From JAQBGV01 sp032128395 (GTDB lineage: Bacteria > Planctomycetota > UBA8108 > UBA1146): DNA of 64,000 nt. Position 1 is the stretch's first letter, and each line of letters starts with the position of its first letter. Shown in pieces: positions 27,912-38,023 of the stretch. A program made the position numbers and the translations under genes. Below the pieces are notes generated by a model that worked only from the letters and a program-made list of their open reading frames with translations, did no database searches and was not told where the DNA came from. The stretch is taken from NCBI GenBank assembly GCA_032128395.1, contig JAQBGV010000152.1:1-64000 (forward strand), given 5' to 3'.

Positions 27912-28068
27912 CATGACCCCCCCCGCGGTCCGAGCGCGGCTCAGAGAGATCGCGCGCCTGCGATGGTACGGCCCGACCGCGGTTGCCAGGCGACTGCGGG
28001 CGGTGTCGCAGCTGCGCGATCTCTGCTTGCGGCTCCAACGGGCCGTGGAGCGGCATCCCAGCAGTTGA
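27904..28068 (+). CDS. Small partner protein of a nucleotidyltransferase pair, probably relic
   Basis: 54 residues from the GTG at 27904, seven bases after GAGAGG; an ATG at 27913 is possible. The Arg/Leu-rich helix ending RLRAVSQLRDLCLRLQRA resembles the short helical protein often encoded directly after nucleotidyltransferase genes of this type. Its start overlaps the end of the remnant, as in the intact pairs. With the enzyme deleted it may no longer function. Confidence 0.45.
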   Translation: MTDMTPPAVRARLREIARLRWYGPTAVARRLRAVSQLRDLCLRLQRAVERHPSS

Positions 28069-28210
28069 CGTCGCGCACCGCTGTGCGGAGCCAGTCCCCA
28101 TGACATTCGCGAGGCAAGCGAGCGGAGCGCCAGCCCCCTCATCGGCGGCCGGGCGGGAAAAAGGAGCGAGGACGCCTGGCGGCGCCCTCGGCTCAAAAAG
28201 GAAGGACTAG

Positions 28211-28245
28211 TGTAGCCCAGAAGAATTGTGGGATTCGGGGCTACA
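28211..28245 (-). terminator. Hairpin after the TPR exported protein
   Basis: TGTAGCCC and GGGCTACA pair around a 19-base loop, 9 bases past the minus-strand stop at 28255. No U-tract, so this is a weak terminator call. Confidence 0.35.
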
Positions 28246-28254
28246 GACAGGGCA

Positions 28255-30960
28255 TCAGTATTCCTCGACCTTCTCGGTCTTCTTCGGAGGCACGTAGTTC
28301 ATGACCTTGCGGGTGTGCCAGCGCCGGCCGTCGAACGTCGTCCGGCTCGCTTCGGAGCGGAAGAAGTTGATTTTCTGCACCACCGGTACGATCTTGGAGA
28401 GCAGGGTCGAGAGCTTGGTCATGACGGGCTGAACTTTCGGGTCCGGGATCATGCTGCTCATCATCCCGCTCATCATGGAGACCATGCCGATCCCCGCGGC
28501 CATCTGATCGCCGAGTCCTCGGCGATCGGTGAAGGTCACCCCCGTGAACGGACCATCCGGGAGGATCGCCTCCTTCATGATGGTCGCGTTCTCCCGAATT
28601 CCGGGGTGCTCGCCGCGGGCGGTTTCGAGACAGGTCACGATCGCCTCCGCCGAGCTTCCGAAGAACAGGTGGTCTTCAGCGATTCCGAAGACGAGCGGGG
28701 TCGGGATCATCGCGAAGTGGACATTCTGGAAGCCCTCGAGCTGCTCGTGGTTCGCCGGGGAGAAGCGGATTCCGAGTGCGAACAGGCCGCCGAGCATGGG
28801 GTTCTCCGACGCGATCTGGCTGAGGAGCATCGGGATCTTCTCCGAGAGAAAAGTCTCGGTCGCCGCGATCTGGGCCCTTGCCGCATCCTCGTCGGCGACC
28901 GCGACCAGCCACACCGAGCCTCCCCCCTCGCGCATCGTCACCTCGGAGAATCCGTCGCCGATCCAGTCGAGGGAATCCGCCTTGAGATTCGTTCCCAGTT
29001 GCTCCTGCGCCTGGGCCAAGACCTCGAGGACTTCCTCGCCCGCCGGGCCGGCGGAGCGGAGTGTCTCCCCGATGAAGAGGAAGAGTTCTTTTGTGTCGAT
29101 CATCCCGGTGACGGAGAACGCCTCCGTCTCGGCGGGAAGGAACCGGTCGAACCGCGCGAGCTGCGGTGTACTCGCGATCACCTTGTAGATCGGGTTCTTC
29201 TCGGCGCCCGGGACCAGGGAAGTGACGGAGTCGGTCCAGACCGAAGCGCCGGACGTGTGGCCCACCGTCGCGGTGTAATCGACGATTCCCGCCGAGCTCA
29301 TCGCGCGATTGAAAATGTATTGGACGAGTTGGGCCTTGCCATCGCCGTTCGAGCCGGTCTCGGATATCGACCGCCTCCGGGCGTCGGCCAGGATCACCCT
29401 GAAGCGCGGGTCTTTTCGGATGTTGTCGAGATCGGAGTCTTCAGAGATGTGCTCGGGGCAGTAGAAGCCCCCCGACACCGCCTTGGCCAGGGAGTCGAGG
29501 GCGAGCTCGCGGTGGCCGAGGAGTGAGTGGTAGCAGGAGTAATCGTAGAGCACGCGAGAATCCTCCGGAGCGACCGCGCGGGCCTGCTCGATCGACTTCA
29601 GGGCGAGCTCGAGGTCGCCATCCTGGTAGCAACGCGACGCCTCTTGCGCGAGCCGGTAACCCTCTCCGGTCTTGTTCGAATGGATGACGACATCGCGAGC
29701 TTGGCTCTCCCTCGCGAGCTCTGCGGAACGGCGTAGCGCGGTCTGGTAGGCGGGCTCGTCCCGCAAGGAGGTGAAGTCGGAGTCGCCAGCGATCTTCCGC
29801 GGAGCGTAGAACCCTCCCTCGACCGCCTTCGTCAGCCAATCGAGAGCTTTCTCCTTGTTGCCGTTCAGCGCGTTGAAGCACGCGAGGTTGTAGAGCACGA
29901 TCGAGCTCTCGGGATCGGTCTCGTAGGCCCTCTCGATCAGTTCGAGCGCCCGGGGGTACTCTTCCTGTTGGTACGCCACCATCGCCTTTTCGTTCAGGTC
30001 TTGGCCCTCGGCGCTCATCTTCGAAGACTGGTAGGCATCCTCGGGGGTGGTGACGGTGTCGAACAGCCCGGAAATATGCCGGTCGAGAGGTTTGAGGAGC
30101 CCCTGCATGTCGAAGTAGGTGATGCTCTCGGAGCTGAGCGGCAGGTCCGAGAACGCGGATCGAAACCGAGAGTTGCCCATCAACGTCTTCTTCGTCCCGC
30201 CCCCCGCGAGGAGGGAGAGGACGTCGCCGAGGAGGCCATCGCCGAGCGCGATGGCGACCACGGGGCCGCGCCTGGCCACGGTCACCGCGAGTCGCGGCGC
30301 TCCGTTCACCCCGGCGAGGAGGTCGAGCGAGACGGACTCGAAGCCGTCGTCGGGGGCGCTCATCTCTTGTACCGCAGAGTTGGGATCGCCCTCTCCGATG
30401 ATTCCAGCCACCGTGAAGAGGATCTTCCGGAGCCCCCGAAAATTGTTGGATGAGGAGTCGCCCGATCCTCTGAGGAGCAGAACCATGTCGGGCATCATCA
30501 CGGGCGTTTTGCTCGCGAACACGTCGGCCGGCGGATTGAACCGTTCGATGAACGCCGACTCCACGTCGCCGAGCTTGTTCCAGTCGACGCCGGAGAGGAG
30601 CGCTTCGATCTTGCCCCGGGACTGGGCGAGGTCATCCGGCGAAAGATCGCCGAAGAGTGCACCGAGGGTCTCCGCGATCTCGACTCCCAGACCACCCGAG
30701 ATGACGGCGTCGTGGATCTCCGCCCAGTACTGCCGGACGAACTCCCGCTCGGCGCTCGGGCGTTCTGCGATGTAGAGGAACACGTCCTCGGGCACCGCAC
30801 CGGCGAAGGGGAAGCGGTCGGCATCATCGAGAGGAGTGATGTCGCGACCGAGGCCATCGGCGCGGCCATCGGAGCTGAGCGGGGAGAGGCCTTCGGCGAT
30901 CAGGGCGATCCCGGAGACCGAGAAGAGAAGGACCAACATCAAGGAACCGCGGGTCATCAT
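28255..30960 (-). CDS. Large exported TPR-containing protein of unknown function
   Basis: 901 residues from the first of two ATGs at 30960, with AGGAAAG seven bases upstream. A hydrophobic N-terminus (MLVLLFSVSGIALIAEG) is a signal peptide or anchor. The N-terminal 300 and C-terminal 300 residues resemble each other in style and recall DUF3352-like repeats (FLYIAERPSAEREF; TEAFSVTGMIDTKELFLFIG). The middle has two TPR blocks (AMVAYQQEEYPRALELIERA; EASRCYQDGDLELALKSIEQ), each followed by a copy of GGFY(A/C)P. No catalytic motif. The gene lies downstream of the kinase gene on the same strand, 273 bases apart. Confidence 0.75.
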   Translation of the reverse strand: MMTRGSLMLVLLFSVSGIALIAEGLSPLSSDGRADGLGRDITPLDDADRFPFAGAVPEDVFLYIAERPSAEREFVRQYWAEIHDAVISGGLGVEIAETLGALFGDLSPDDLAQSRGKIEALLSGVDWNKLGDVESAFIERFNPPADVFASKTPVMMPDMVLLLRGSGDSSSNNFRGLRKILFTVAGIIGEGDPNSAVQEMSAPDDGFESVSLDLLAGVNGAPRLAVTVARRGPVVAIALGDGLLGDVLSLLAGGGTKKTLMGNSRFRSAFSDLPLSSESITYFDMQGLLKPLDRHISGLFDTVTTPEDAYQSSKMSAEGQDLNEKAMVAYQQEEYPRALELIERAYETDPESSIVLYNLACFNALNGNKEKALDWLTKAVEGGFYAPRKIAGDSDFTSLRDEPAYQTALRRSAELARESQARDVVIHSNKTGEGYRLAQEASRCYQDGDLELALKSIEQARAVAPEDSRVLYDYSCYHSLLGHRELALDSLAKAVSGGFYCPEHISEDSDLDNIRKDPRFRVILADARRRSISETGSNGDGKAQLVQYIFNRAMSSAGIVDYTATVGHTSGASVWTDSVTSLVPGAEKNPIYKVIASTPQLARFDRFLPAETEAFSVTGMIDTKELFLFIGETLRSAGPAGEEVLEVLAQAQEQLGTNLKADSLDWIGDGFSEVTMREGGGSVWLVAVADEDAARAQIAATETFLSEKIPMLLSQIASENPMLGGLFALGIRFSPANHEQLEGFQNVHFAMIPTPLVFGIAEDHLFFGSSAEAIVTCLETARGEHPGIRENATIMKEAILPDGPFTGVTFTDRRGLGDQMAAGIGMVSMMSGMMSSMIPDPKVQPVMTKLSTLLSKIVPVVQKINFFRSEASRTTFDGRRWHTRKVMNYVPPKKTEKVEEY

Positions 30961-31233
30961 CGGCGTGCTTTCCTGTCTGTGCACATTCGAGCCGTGCAGC
31001 TTCGAGAGACTCCAGAACCGAGGAAAGCGGTCGTGGTCGCCTCCCCACACCCGCATCCCTATGCGCAATCGGGGGGGGGATTGCCTCAGGGAGTTCCGAG
31101 GTACTTGGCGTACCGGCGATTGATTGGATCTAAGGCGTGACGACATCCCGCTTTGTGGGGACCGGGCGGACACCCCCCCGACCACCCTGCTCCCCACCTC
31201 CGCGGAGGAAGGGCGGGGAGGAATCCACCCGAT

Positions 31234-34200
31234 CTACCGGTTCGAGCCCGGGTCGGCGGGGCGAACGCGGCGCTGCCGCCATCGCTCGGCGTCGTCATCG
31301 CGATCCCACGCCTCGTAGAGGCTCACGATGCGAGCGATCGACTGGTCGAGAGTCGCCGGCGAGACGTCTACCGCCTCGGTGAGCGATCCGTGGCTCAGGA
31401 TCAGGGCGACCTCGGCCTCCAGGAAGTCCCCCTTCCCGGTCAGGGCCTCGCCGAGCCGGCTCTTCACATCGGCGATCAGCCAATGACCCTCGGGAAGCGA
31501 CTTCTGCCGACTGGTGAGGCAGATCCGCAGGTGCTGTACCGCTTCGGGGTATCTCCGTTCTCGCATCAACTTCTCGCTCCGGATCACCTCTGACTGCCCG
31601 GGCACGTCCTCGGAAATCAGGGATTCACCGACTCTGGATGCCACATCACTCAGCGAGATCTTGGTGGCTTCGAGGAATTCCCCGTTCAAGATCAGGTACT
31701 CGACGAGCCGCGATTCCAACTGATCCCGGTTGAAGGGCCCTCCCGCGCGGACCTGGGCGAGCGCTCTGCGCTGCGTCTCGATCGCCCGGCCGAGATGCCC
31801 GCTGCGTGCGTACGCGACCGCGAGGGTGTCGAGGTAGTTCGCGTCTTGGCCACCATCCATATCGACTGCCCGCTCGGCGAAGGGGAGCGCGGCGGCCGGG
31901 TCTCGGAGTTCGACGAGCTCGCAGTAGAGAAGTACCCAGGCGAACGAGTGCAGATCCGATGCGACCGTCCCGGGGCGCTCCGCCGCCCGCCGGAGTCGGG
32001 CGATCTGTTCCTCCACGAGCGGGCGCATCTCTTCGAACTTTTGGAGAGTCCGGAGCACGCGGAGCAGGCTGTTCCGGGGGATCGAGGTCCCCGGATGGTC
32101 GGCACCGAGGATGCTGCGGTCGAGTTCGTAGGAGCGTCGGTAGAGCGACTCCGCCTGCTCGAGTTCTCGCCGGTCCTCGCGGAAGAGCCCGAGCTGGTAG
32201 ACCGCAGCCCGCGTGCAGGGGTGAGACTCACCGAGGAGCTGTTCACTCCGATGGAGACCATCGCGGAGCAATCGCTGCGCCTCATCGGTCTGGCCGAGGA
32301 TCCTGCACACGCCGCCGAGATGAACCATCGCCTCGAGAGTCTTCTCGCTCTCTTCGCCGTTCACTCTCCTCCGCGCTTCGTACACGCGACGGAGGATCTT
32401 CTCCGCATCCTCGAATCGTCCCGGCCCCTGGAGCGCCAGTGCGAGCTCGGTCCGGGTGACCAAGGTGTCCTCGTCGTCGGGACCCAGGACCTGGTCCTGG
32501 ATGTCTACGGTTCTGCGGAGGAGAGCCTCCGATTCGGCAAGCTCTCCACGGACGCGCAAGAGCACGGCGAGAGTGCCGTTCGCGCGCAGGGTCACCGGGC
32601 TCTCGACTCCGTGAACCTCGGTGCAGATCGACTGAGCGGCTCGCAACTGCTTCTCGGCGGGGTCGTAGAGTCCGAGCGCCAGGTAGGTTCTGCCGAGGGT
32701 CATGCGGAGCGATGCCTCCACCGTCGGCTGCCCGGAGAGAGCGCCCTCCTCGATCTTCCGCGCCGCCTCATCGAGCACGAAGCGCACGGTCACTGCTCGG
32801 CCGAGCGCCTCGTTCGGATCGACCACCGAGAGCATCTCCTGGAGGAAAGCGCTCACCGTGGCGGAAGTGATCGTCTCCGCTTGCGCCAGGTCGCGGTGCA
32901 GATCCGCTTCTGCGCGGGCGATCATCGCTGCATTCGCCTCGACCGCCAGCTGTTCCCGACTCCGATTGGCGTTGACGAGGCCCACCATCGCGAGTGAGAA
33001 CCCGGCGATGATCGCCACGAGGACGAAGGATGCCGCGACCACTCCCACCCGATGGCGACGGACGAACTTGGTCAGCGTGTACGCCCAGCTCGGGGCGCCC
33101 GCGAGCACCGGCTCGTGGTTCAGGTGACGCTCGATGTCGTCCGCAAAGTCCTTCGCCGTCGCGTAGCGCCGGGTGCGATCCTTCTCGAGCGCCTTCATCA
33201 CGATCCAGTCGAGGTCCCCCCGGAGCCGACGAGAGAGTGCGGTGAGGCTCGCGTCCCCATCGGTCTTCTCCCCGGTTTCCCTCTTCGTCCCCGACATTCG
33301 CGTGATCCGGAGCGAGGGCTTGGGTGGTTCCACCTCGCGGATGATTCGCCACAGTTCGTCGTACGAAGCGGCCTTGAGCGTCTCGGAGTCGAAGGGGGTG
33401 GCACCGGTGAGCAGCTCGTAGAGAAGGACTCCCAGGGAGTAGATGTCGGTCCGAGTGTCGACATCCATGCCACTCGCCTCGGCCTGGTCGGGGCTCATGT
33501 ATTCCGGGGTACCGATGAACTGGCGCATCTCGGTGAAGAGGGTCTTGTCGGTCAGGCGTTGGCTCGTCGCTTTCGCGATCCCGAAATCGATGACCTTGGG
33601 GACCGGCGCCCCTTCTCGCATCGTGACCAGGATGTTGCTCGGCTTGAGATCTCGATGGATCACACCCTTCTGGTGGGCGTGCTGGATCGCGTGGCAGATC
33701 GGCAGGAAGAGTTGGAGTCGCTCCCGGGTCCCGAGCGCGTTCCTCTGACAGTAGTCGGTGACGGTGGTCCCTTTGACGAGCTCCATCACGAAGTACGGCC
33801 GACCGCTCTCCGTCGCACCGGCGTCGAACACCCGGGCGATGTTGGGGTGTTCCATCAGAGCGAGCGCCTGACGTTCCGCCTCGAATCGAGCGATCACCTG
33901 CTTGGTGTCCATGCCGAGCTTGATGATCTTGAGCGCGACCTGGCGACGGACCGGTTGCTCCTGTTCTGCCAGGTAGACCGTCCCGAACCCGCCTTCACCG
34001 AGTTCGTGGATGATTTTGTAGCGGCCGATCGTCACCTCGGCGGTCGCGGACAAGCCCGGCAACGCGACGGTGGCATCCGGGTCTCTCTTGGTCGTGATCG
34101 GCGAGTCTTCGAGGAAAGTCCCGAGCTGACCGTGGGAGCTGAGCAGATCCTCGATCCGGGTCCGCAGTTCCGAGTCCCCGCTGCAGGCGCTGTCGAGGAA

Positions 34201-34281
34201 CTCGGTCCGCCGCCGATCGGAGGTCAGACCGAGGGCGGCGGTGAACAGCTCTTCCAGCCGATCGTGCCCTTCCGATGTCAT
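31234..34281 (-). CDS. Transmembrane Ser/Thr protein kinase with C-terminal TPRs
   Basis: 1015 residues from the ATG at 34281 (GGAGGA six bases upstream), overlapping the sigma-factor stop by ATGA. After an N-terminal helical segment, the kinase has the glycine loop GEGGFGTV at 95-102, Lys118, HRDLKPSN at 209-216, DFG at 232-234 and GTPEYMSPDQ at 257-266, so it is complete. One membrane span lies at about 412-435. The C-terminal 550 residues hold TPRs of the NB-ARC/TPR-associated type (LGRTYLALGLYDPAEKQLRA; LFREDRRELEQAESLYRRSY). The pairing with an ECF sigma is characteristic of Planctomycetota. Confidence 0.95.
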   Translation of the reverse strand: MTSEGHDRLEELFTAALGLTSDRRRTEFLDSACSGDSELRTRIEDLLSSHGQLGTFLEDSPITTKRDPDATVALPGLSATAEVTIGRYKIIHELGEGGFGTVYLAEQEQPVRRQVALKIIKLGMDTKQVIARFEAERQALALMEHPNIARVFDAGATESGRPYFVMELVKGTTVTDYCQRNALGTRERLQLFLPICHAIQHAHQKGVIHRDLKPSNILVTMREGAPVPKVIDFGIAKATSQRLTDKTLFTEMRQFIGTPEYMSPDQAEASGMDVDTRTDIYSLGVLLYELLTGATPFDSETLKAASYDELWRIIREVEPPKPSLRITRMSGTKRETGEKTDGDASLTALSRRLRGDLDWIVMKALEKDRTRRYATAKDFADDIERHLNHEPVLAGAPSWAYTLTKFVRRHRVGVVAASFVLVAIIAGFSLAMVGLVNANRSREQLAVEANAAMIARAEADLHRDLAQAETITSATVSAFLQEMLSVVDPNEALGRAVTVRFVLDEAARKIEEGALSGQPTVEASLRMTLGRTYLALGLYDPAEKQLRAAQSICTEVHGVESPVTLRANGTLAVLLRVRGELAESEALLRRTVDIQDQVLGPDDEDTLVTRTELALALQGPGRFEDAEKILRRVYEARRRVNGEESEKTLEAMVHLGGVCRILGQTDEAQRLLRDGLHRSEQLLGESHPCTRAAVYQLGLFREDRRELEQAESLYRRSYELDRSILGADHPGTSIPRNSLLRVLRTLQKFEEMRPLVEEQIARLRRAAERPGTVASDLHSFAWVLLYCELVELRDPAAALPFAERAVDMDGGQDANYLDTLAVAYARSGHLGRAIETQRRALAQVRAGGPFNRDQLESRLVEYLILNGEFLEATKISLSDVASRVGESLISEDVPGQSEVIRSEKLMRERRYPEAVQHLRICLTSRQKSLPEGHWLIADVKSRLGEALTGKGDFLEAEVALILSHGSLTEAVDVSPATLDQSIARIVSLYEAWDRDDDAERWRQRRVRPADPGSNR

Positions 34282-34871
34282 CTCTGTTCCTCCGTGGCGG
34301 ACGAGTTGCGCTTCTCGTCTCCTCTGCGGATCTCGTCGTGGAGCCATGCGCGCGCGTACGCCCAGTATCGATCCGCCGTCGCGCGGGAGATCCCGAGGAG
34401 TCCTGCCGTTTGCTCCCCGGTCAGCCCCGCGAAGTAGCGGAGCTTGACCAGGTCAGCCTTGACGCTGTCTTCCAGCCCGAGCTTCTCGAGAGCCTCATCG
34501 AGGGCGATGACGTCGATCGAATCGTCGAGCGAGATCGCGTCGCCCTCGAGCAACTCTCGACGGGGACGACCTCCGCCGCGCTTCAACGTCTTCTTCCGCC
34601 GCGCGGATTCGACCAGGATGCGCCGCATCGCCTCGGCGGCCGCGGCGAAGAAATGAGCGCTCTTTTCCCACTGCACCTCGGCGCCGCCGATGAGGCGAAT
34701 GTACGCTTCGTGGACCAGATCGGTGGCCTGGAGCGAGTGTCCCCGTCGTTCGCGGGAGAGCTTCTGGGAGGCGAGTTTGCGCAGGTCGTCGTACACCGCA
34801 GCGAGGAGGCGGTCGAGCGCGCCGGGGTCCCCCCCGCGGGCATCGTCGAGCATCTGCGTGACGTCGGTCAC
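34278..34871 (-). CDS. ECF-family sigma factor coupled to the Ser/Thr kinase
   Basis: 197 residues from the GTG at 34871 with GGAG six bases upstream; the longer frame to 35063 runs into the neighbouring gene and is rejected. Region 2 reads LQATDLVHEAYIRLI and region 4 ends with the helix-turn-helix LTGEQTAGLLGISRATADRY. This is the ECF class in which the sigma gene sits next to a Ser/Thr kinase rather than an anti-sigma gene. Phosphorylation of the sigma by its kinase is established for related pairs and is inferred here from the 4-base overlap. Confidence 0.9.
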   Translation of the reverse strand: MTDVTQMLDDARGGDPGALDRLLAAVYDDLRKLASQKLSRERRGHSLQATDLVHEAYIRLIGGAEVQWEKSAHFFAAAAEAMRRILVESARRKKTLKRGGGRPRRELLEGDAISLDDSIDVIALDEALEKLGLEDSVKADLVKLRYFAGLTGEQTAGLLGISRATADRYWAYARAWLHDEIRRGDEKRNSSATEEQR

Positions 34872-35002
34872 TTCGGACTCCGGACGCGGGGACTCGGGAC
34901 AGGGGTGGCGGGGGGCCGGGGCCCACCAGGCATCATCGTAACCGGGGGGGGGAGTGGGCTGTAGCGGAGAATGTGGAGACCGGATCGGAAACGGGGGACG
35001 GG

Positions 35003-38000
35003 CTACGGACAGGGGACGTAATAGACGCAGCCCACCCCATCTGCCGTCGGATCGGTTCCACACCCGGGGAATGGCGGCTGCGGATCGGTTCCCATCGAGA
35101 AGAGCGCGGCCAGGGCATAGATCGCATCCGCGATGTTGATCCCGCCGTCGTCGTTGACGTCCGAGGCGTCGCCGCAGAGCAGAGGCGGCCCACCGCCGAA
35201 GAGGAACCCGAGCACCCGAATCGGATCCGCGATGTCGAACGCGCCGTCCCCGTTCGCGTCGGCCCGGGAGAATTCCGGGTCTCCGCAGCTCGTCCCGAGC
35301 GGGGTGATCGCGGGGTTCGCTGGATCGCTGCAGGCATCGAGTTCGTCGCGATCGAAGAAACCGTCCTCGTCCCGATCGATCCCGATGCGCGTCTCGGTCC
35401 CCTTCGGGACGACGGTGAACGTGATCTCGGCGCCCAGGGCAGCTCCGAGCCGGAGATCGTCGGTGGTCAGGAGTGGATCGCCGATGCGATCGCTGCGCCA
35501 GTCGGGTGCGTCGTAGCAGAAGCCGCGCGTTTCCCCGACCCGAACTCCCTTCGCGACCCAGCCGACGGCTCCCGCACCGGAGAGCGCCTGCATCGCGGCC
35601 AGTCGCTGGATGAGCGCAGGATCGCTGCCGTTTCCCGCGTGCACGGTCACTTGTGACCCGACCGCGGCGTGCGTGTCCTTGCTCTCCGGTCCGAGGGGCT
35701 CGAACGCATCGGTCGGGCTCCCGATGGGAAGATCGGACCCTGAGAACGCGAGGAGGAACGCGACCACGTCGGCGATCTCCTGGTCGTCCGCGAAGTTGAA
35801 GAACGGCCTCGAGAGGAATCGGGCCAGGCTGTCGACGGTGCCGTCGTGGACGAATCCGAAACCCATTAGGGTGGACGTCTGGGTCAGCTCGAGCCCGACC
35901 TTCTCATACAGGTTGCGAAGCTGGGCGACCTTCAGCGAGACGTTGCTCGACCCTTCGGAATCGGTGATGGAGTGGTGGCGCTCGCCGTTCGGGCCGATCG
36001 GGATCGGGAGGAGACCCACGCCATCGAGCTCGAAACCGGAACCGATCCCGGTCGGCAGCGTGTGGCATACGACGCAGTCGCTCGCGCCGACGAGGACCCC
36101 GCCGCGGAACCGGTCGAGTCCGTTCTGGGCGTCTCCGATCGGCAGCGGGGTTCCCTCCGGGGAGAACGAGCCGGGTGAGTAGTGCCCGGGGAGCGGCAAT
36201 TGCGTCGGGAGCGAGTTGTCGAAGTTGCGGAACGGGTTCGGCGGGAAGGTGATCGTGGCGAGAAAGTCCTCGAATTCCTGCATCTCGGGGTCAGTCAGCG
36301 GCGCGTCATCCGCCATCAGGCTGAGGAATGCTCCGTTGAACTCCTCGATCCCGGTTCGATCGCCGCGCCAGTGCAGCGGTTCCTTGCCGATGATGTCTTG
36401 CAGCGTCTGGGTCATCATCGGCCCCTTCATCGGATGCCAGTCCTCGCACGACTCGAGGCAGTTCTGGTCGAAGGGGCGCATCGCTCCGGAGGGATCCCCG
36501 AGGTCCCAGGCGAGGTGGTCCAGCTTTGCATCGACGTGACAGGACGCGCACGCCAGGTGGCCGAGTCCGGAGGTCTCGTGGGTGCCGTAGAGGTGTTTCC
36601 TGCCGGTGCGGATCGCGCCCGGAGTGGGATCGTAGAACGGCACGACGGCGGTCACCAGAGCGGGCCCGGTGTCGATGACGGTGATCGTCGCACCGAAGTG
36701 CGAGAGTACGTAGAGGCGTCCCAGCGTGGAGTCGAGCGCTAGCCCGGTCGGTCCCTCCGCCACCTCGATCGGAGCGCCGATCCGGCTGCCATCGGTTGCG
36801 ATCGTGATCACGTTGTTCGATCCCTTGCCGCAGACGAACGCGCGGCTGCCGTCCCCCTCCCAGACGATGGCGCGCGGGTCCCCGAGAGAGAGATCGCGGA
36901 TGAACTGCGGGACCTGCGAAGTCAGGTAGTCGAGGTGCGGATTGAGGTCGACGGCCGGGGCGACGCTCTGTGTGACGGGGTTCCAGCTGGCGTAGAGCAG
37001 ACGGTTGAACACCCCGCTGAGGTTGGGTTCGTAGCGGATCTCGTTCCGGGAATCGCTCCCGACTACCGCGACCTCGCCGCTGATCGGGTGCACCGCCAAG
37101 TGCGAGCACTGGTGCATGAAGCCCCCGAAATACTCGGCGGTGAGAGTCGTGGCATCGATGCGCACCAAGTCGTGGTCGAGGAGCTGCCAACCGATCGGAC
37201 GACCGGAGAGCGGCGCATTTGGACCCGAGACGAGCGAGGTCCAGTCCCCGCCGTTGTCATCGAGCCACGGTCCCGCCCCTCTCTGACGAACGATGAGGCT
37301 CATCGGCGGCGCCGGGGGATTGGTCGGGTTCTGCGCGGGGACGAACTCCGTGCCTGAGTTCGGTGGGGGATTGACCCCTCCGTACGGACCGGCGGGATCC
37401 GAGACCACCGTCGGCGGGAACGTGCCCGAAGTGAGCATCCCACCCCCGAGGACCGTGGTTCGGTTGCCGGAACGGAACGCGGCGAGGTACACCGCACTGC
37501 CGTCGCTGCTCCGCGTGAGCGCACGCGGTTCCTTCGCCGAGATCTCGAGGGTCGTCGGGGGGAGCGTGAGGTCCGCGGGATCGAACACGAAGAGACGACT
37601 CGTCTGGGAGCAGGAGACGAACGCTCGTTCGGGCACGCCGGCGAATTCTACGTCCGCGGGCTCATCGTCGGTCGGAAGCGTCGCGACTACGTTGCCGGCG
37701 GTCAGATCGACCACGCTGACCGTGTCGGAGATCCAGTTGACGACCCACGCCTCGTCGTTCGTGCGAGCCCTCACCGACACCGGGTCGAGTCCGACCGGAA
37801 TCGATCGGAGCCACACCGGGGTCCCCGACGTCACATCGAAGACCTCGAGCCGTCCATCCGCGGTGTTGACCGCGAGCAGGAGGGATCGGTCCGGCGTCAG
37901 ATCGAGCGGTGAAACGTGCGCGCTCTCCCAGTTGACGAACGAGCCTTGTCCGCTCGACGGGATCGGCGCGGAGACCGTCAGGGCCAGAAGGAGTCCGAGG

Positions 38001-38023
38001 AACGGCCGGAGTAGTATGTGCAC
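35003..38023 (-). CDS. Secreted YVTN-propeller / diheme cytochrome protein with dockerin-like C-terminus
   Basis: 1006 residues from a GTG at 38023 (GAGGAG eight bases upstream). The signal peptide ends near IPSSGQ. Residues about 30-470 form a YVTN-type beta-propeller (VVDLTAGNVVATLP; LYVLSHFGATITVID). A cytochrome-c-peroxidase-like part follows with CASCH at about 493 and CVVCH at about 651. A Ca-binding DRDEDGFFDRDELDAC segment leads to the dockerin-like pair (NGDGAFDIADPI; NDDGGINIADAI) and the CGTDPTADGVGC...PCP cap. Likely a surface-exposed redox protein; the electron partner is unknown. Confidence 0.9.
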   Translation of the reverse strand: MHILLRPFLGLLLALTVSAPIPSSGQGSFVNWESAHVSPLDLTPDRSLLLAVNTADGRLEVFDVTSGTPVWLRSIPVGLDPVSVRARTNDEAWVVNWISDTVSVVDLTAGNVVATLPTDDEPADVEFAGVPERAFVSCSQTSRLFVFDPADLTLPPTTLEISAKEPRALTRSSDGSAVYLAAFRSGNRTTVLGGGMLTSGTFPPTVVSDPAGPYGGVNPPPNSGTEFVPAQNPTNPPAPPMSLIVRQRGAGPWLDDNGGDWTSLVSGPNAPLSGRPIGWQLLDHDLVRIDATTLTAEYFGGFMHQCSHLAVHPISGEVAVVGSDSRNEIRYEPNLSGVFNRLLYASWNPVTQSVAPAVDLNPHLDYLTSQVPQFIRDLSLGDPRAIVWEGDGSRAFVCGKGSNNVITIATDGSRIGAPIEVAEGPTGLALDSTLGRLYVLSHFGATITVIDTGPALVTAVVPFYDPTPGAIRTGRKHLYGTHETSGLGHLACASCHVDAKLDHLAWDLGDPSGAMRPFDQNCLESCEDWHPMKGPMMTQTLQDIIGKEPLHWRGDRTGIEEFNGAFLSLMADDAPLTDPEMQEFEDFLATITFPPNPFRNFDNSLPTQLPLPGHYSPGSFSPEGTPLPIGDAQNGLDRFRGGVLVGASDCVVCHTLPTGIGSGFELDGVGLLPIPIGPNGERHHSITDSEGSSNVSLKVAQLRNLYEKVGLELTQTSTLMGFGFVHDGTVDSLARFLSRPFFNFADDQEIADVVAFLLAFSGSDLPIGSPTDAFEPLGPESKDTHAAVGSQVTVHAGNGSDPALIQRLAAMQALSGAGAVGWVAKGVRVGETRGFCYDAPDWRSDRIGDPLLTTDDLRLGAALGAEITFTVVPKGTETRIGIDRDEDGFFDRDELDACSDPANPAITPLGTSCGDPEFSRADANGDGAFDIADPIRVLGFLFGGGPPLLCGDASDVNDDGGINIADAIYALAALFSMGTDPQPPFPGCGTDPTADGVGCVYYVPCP

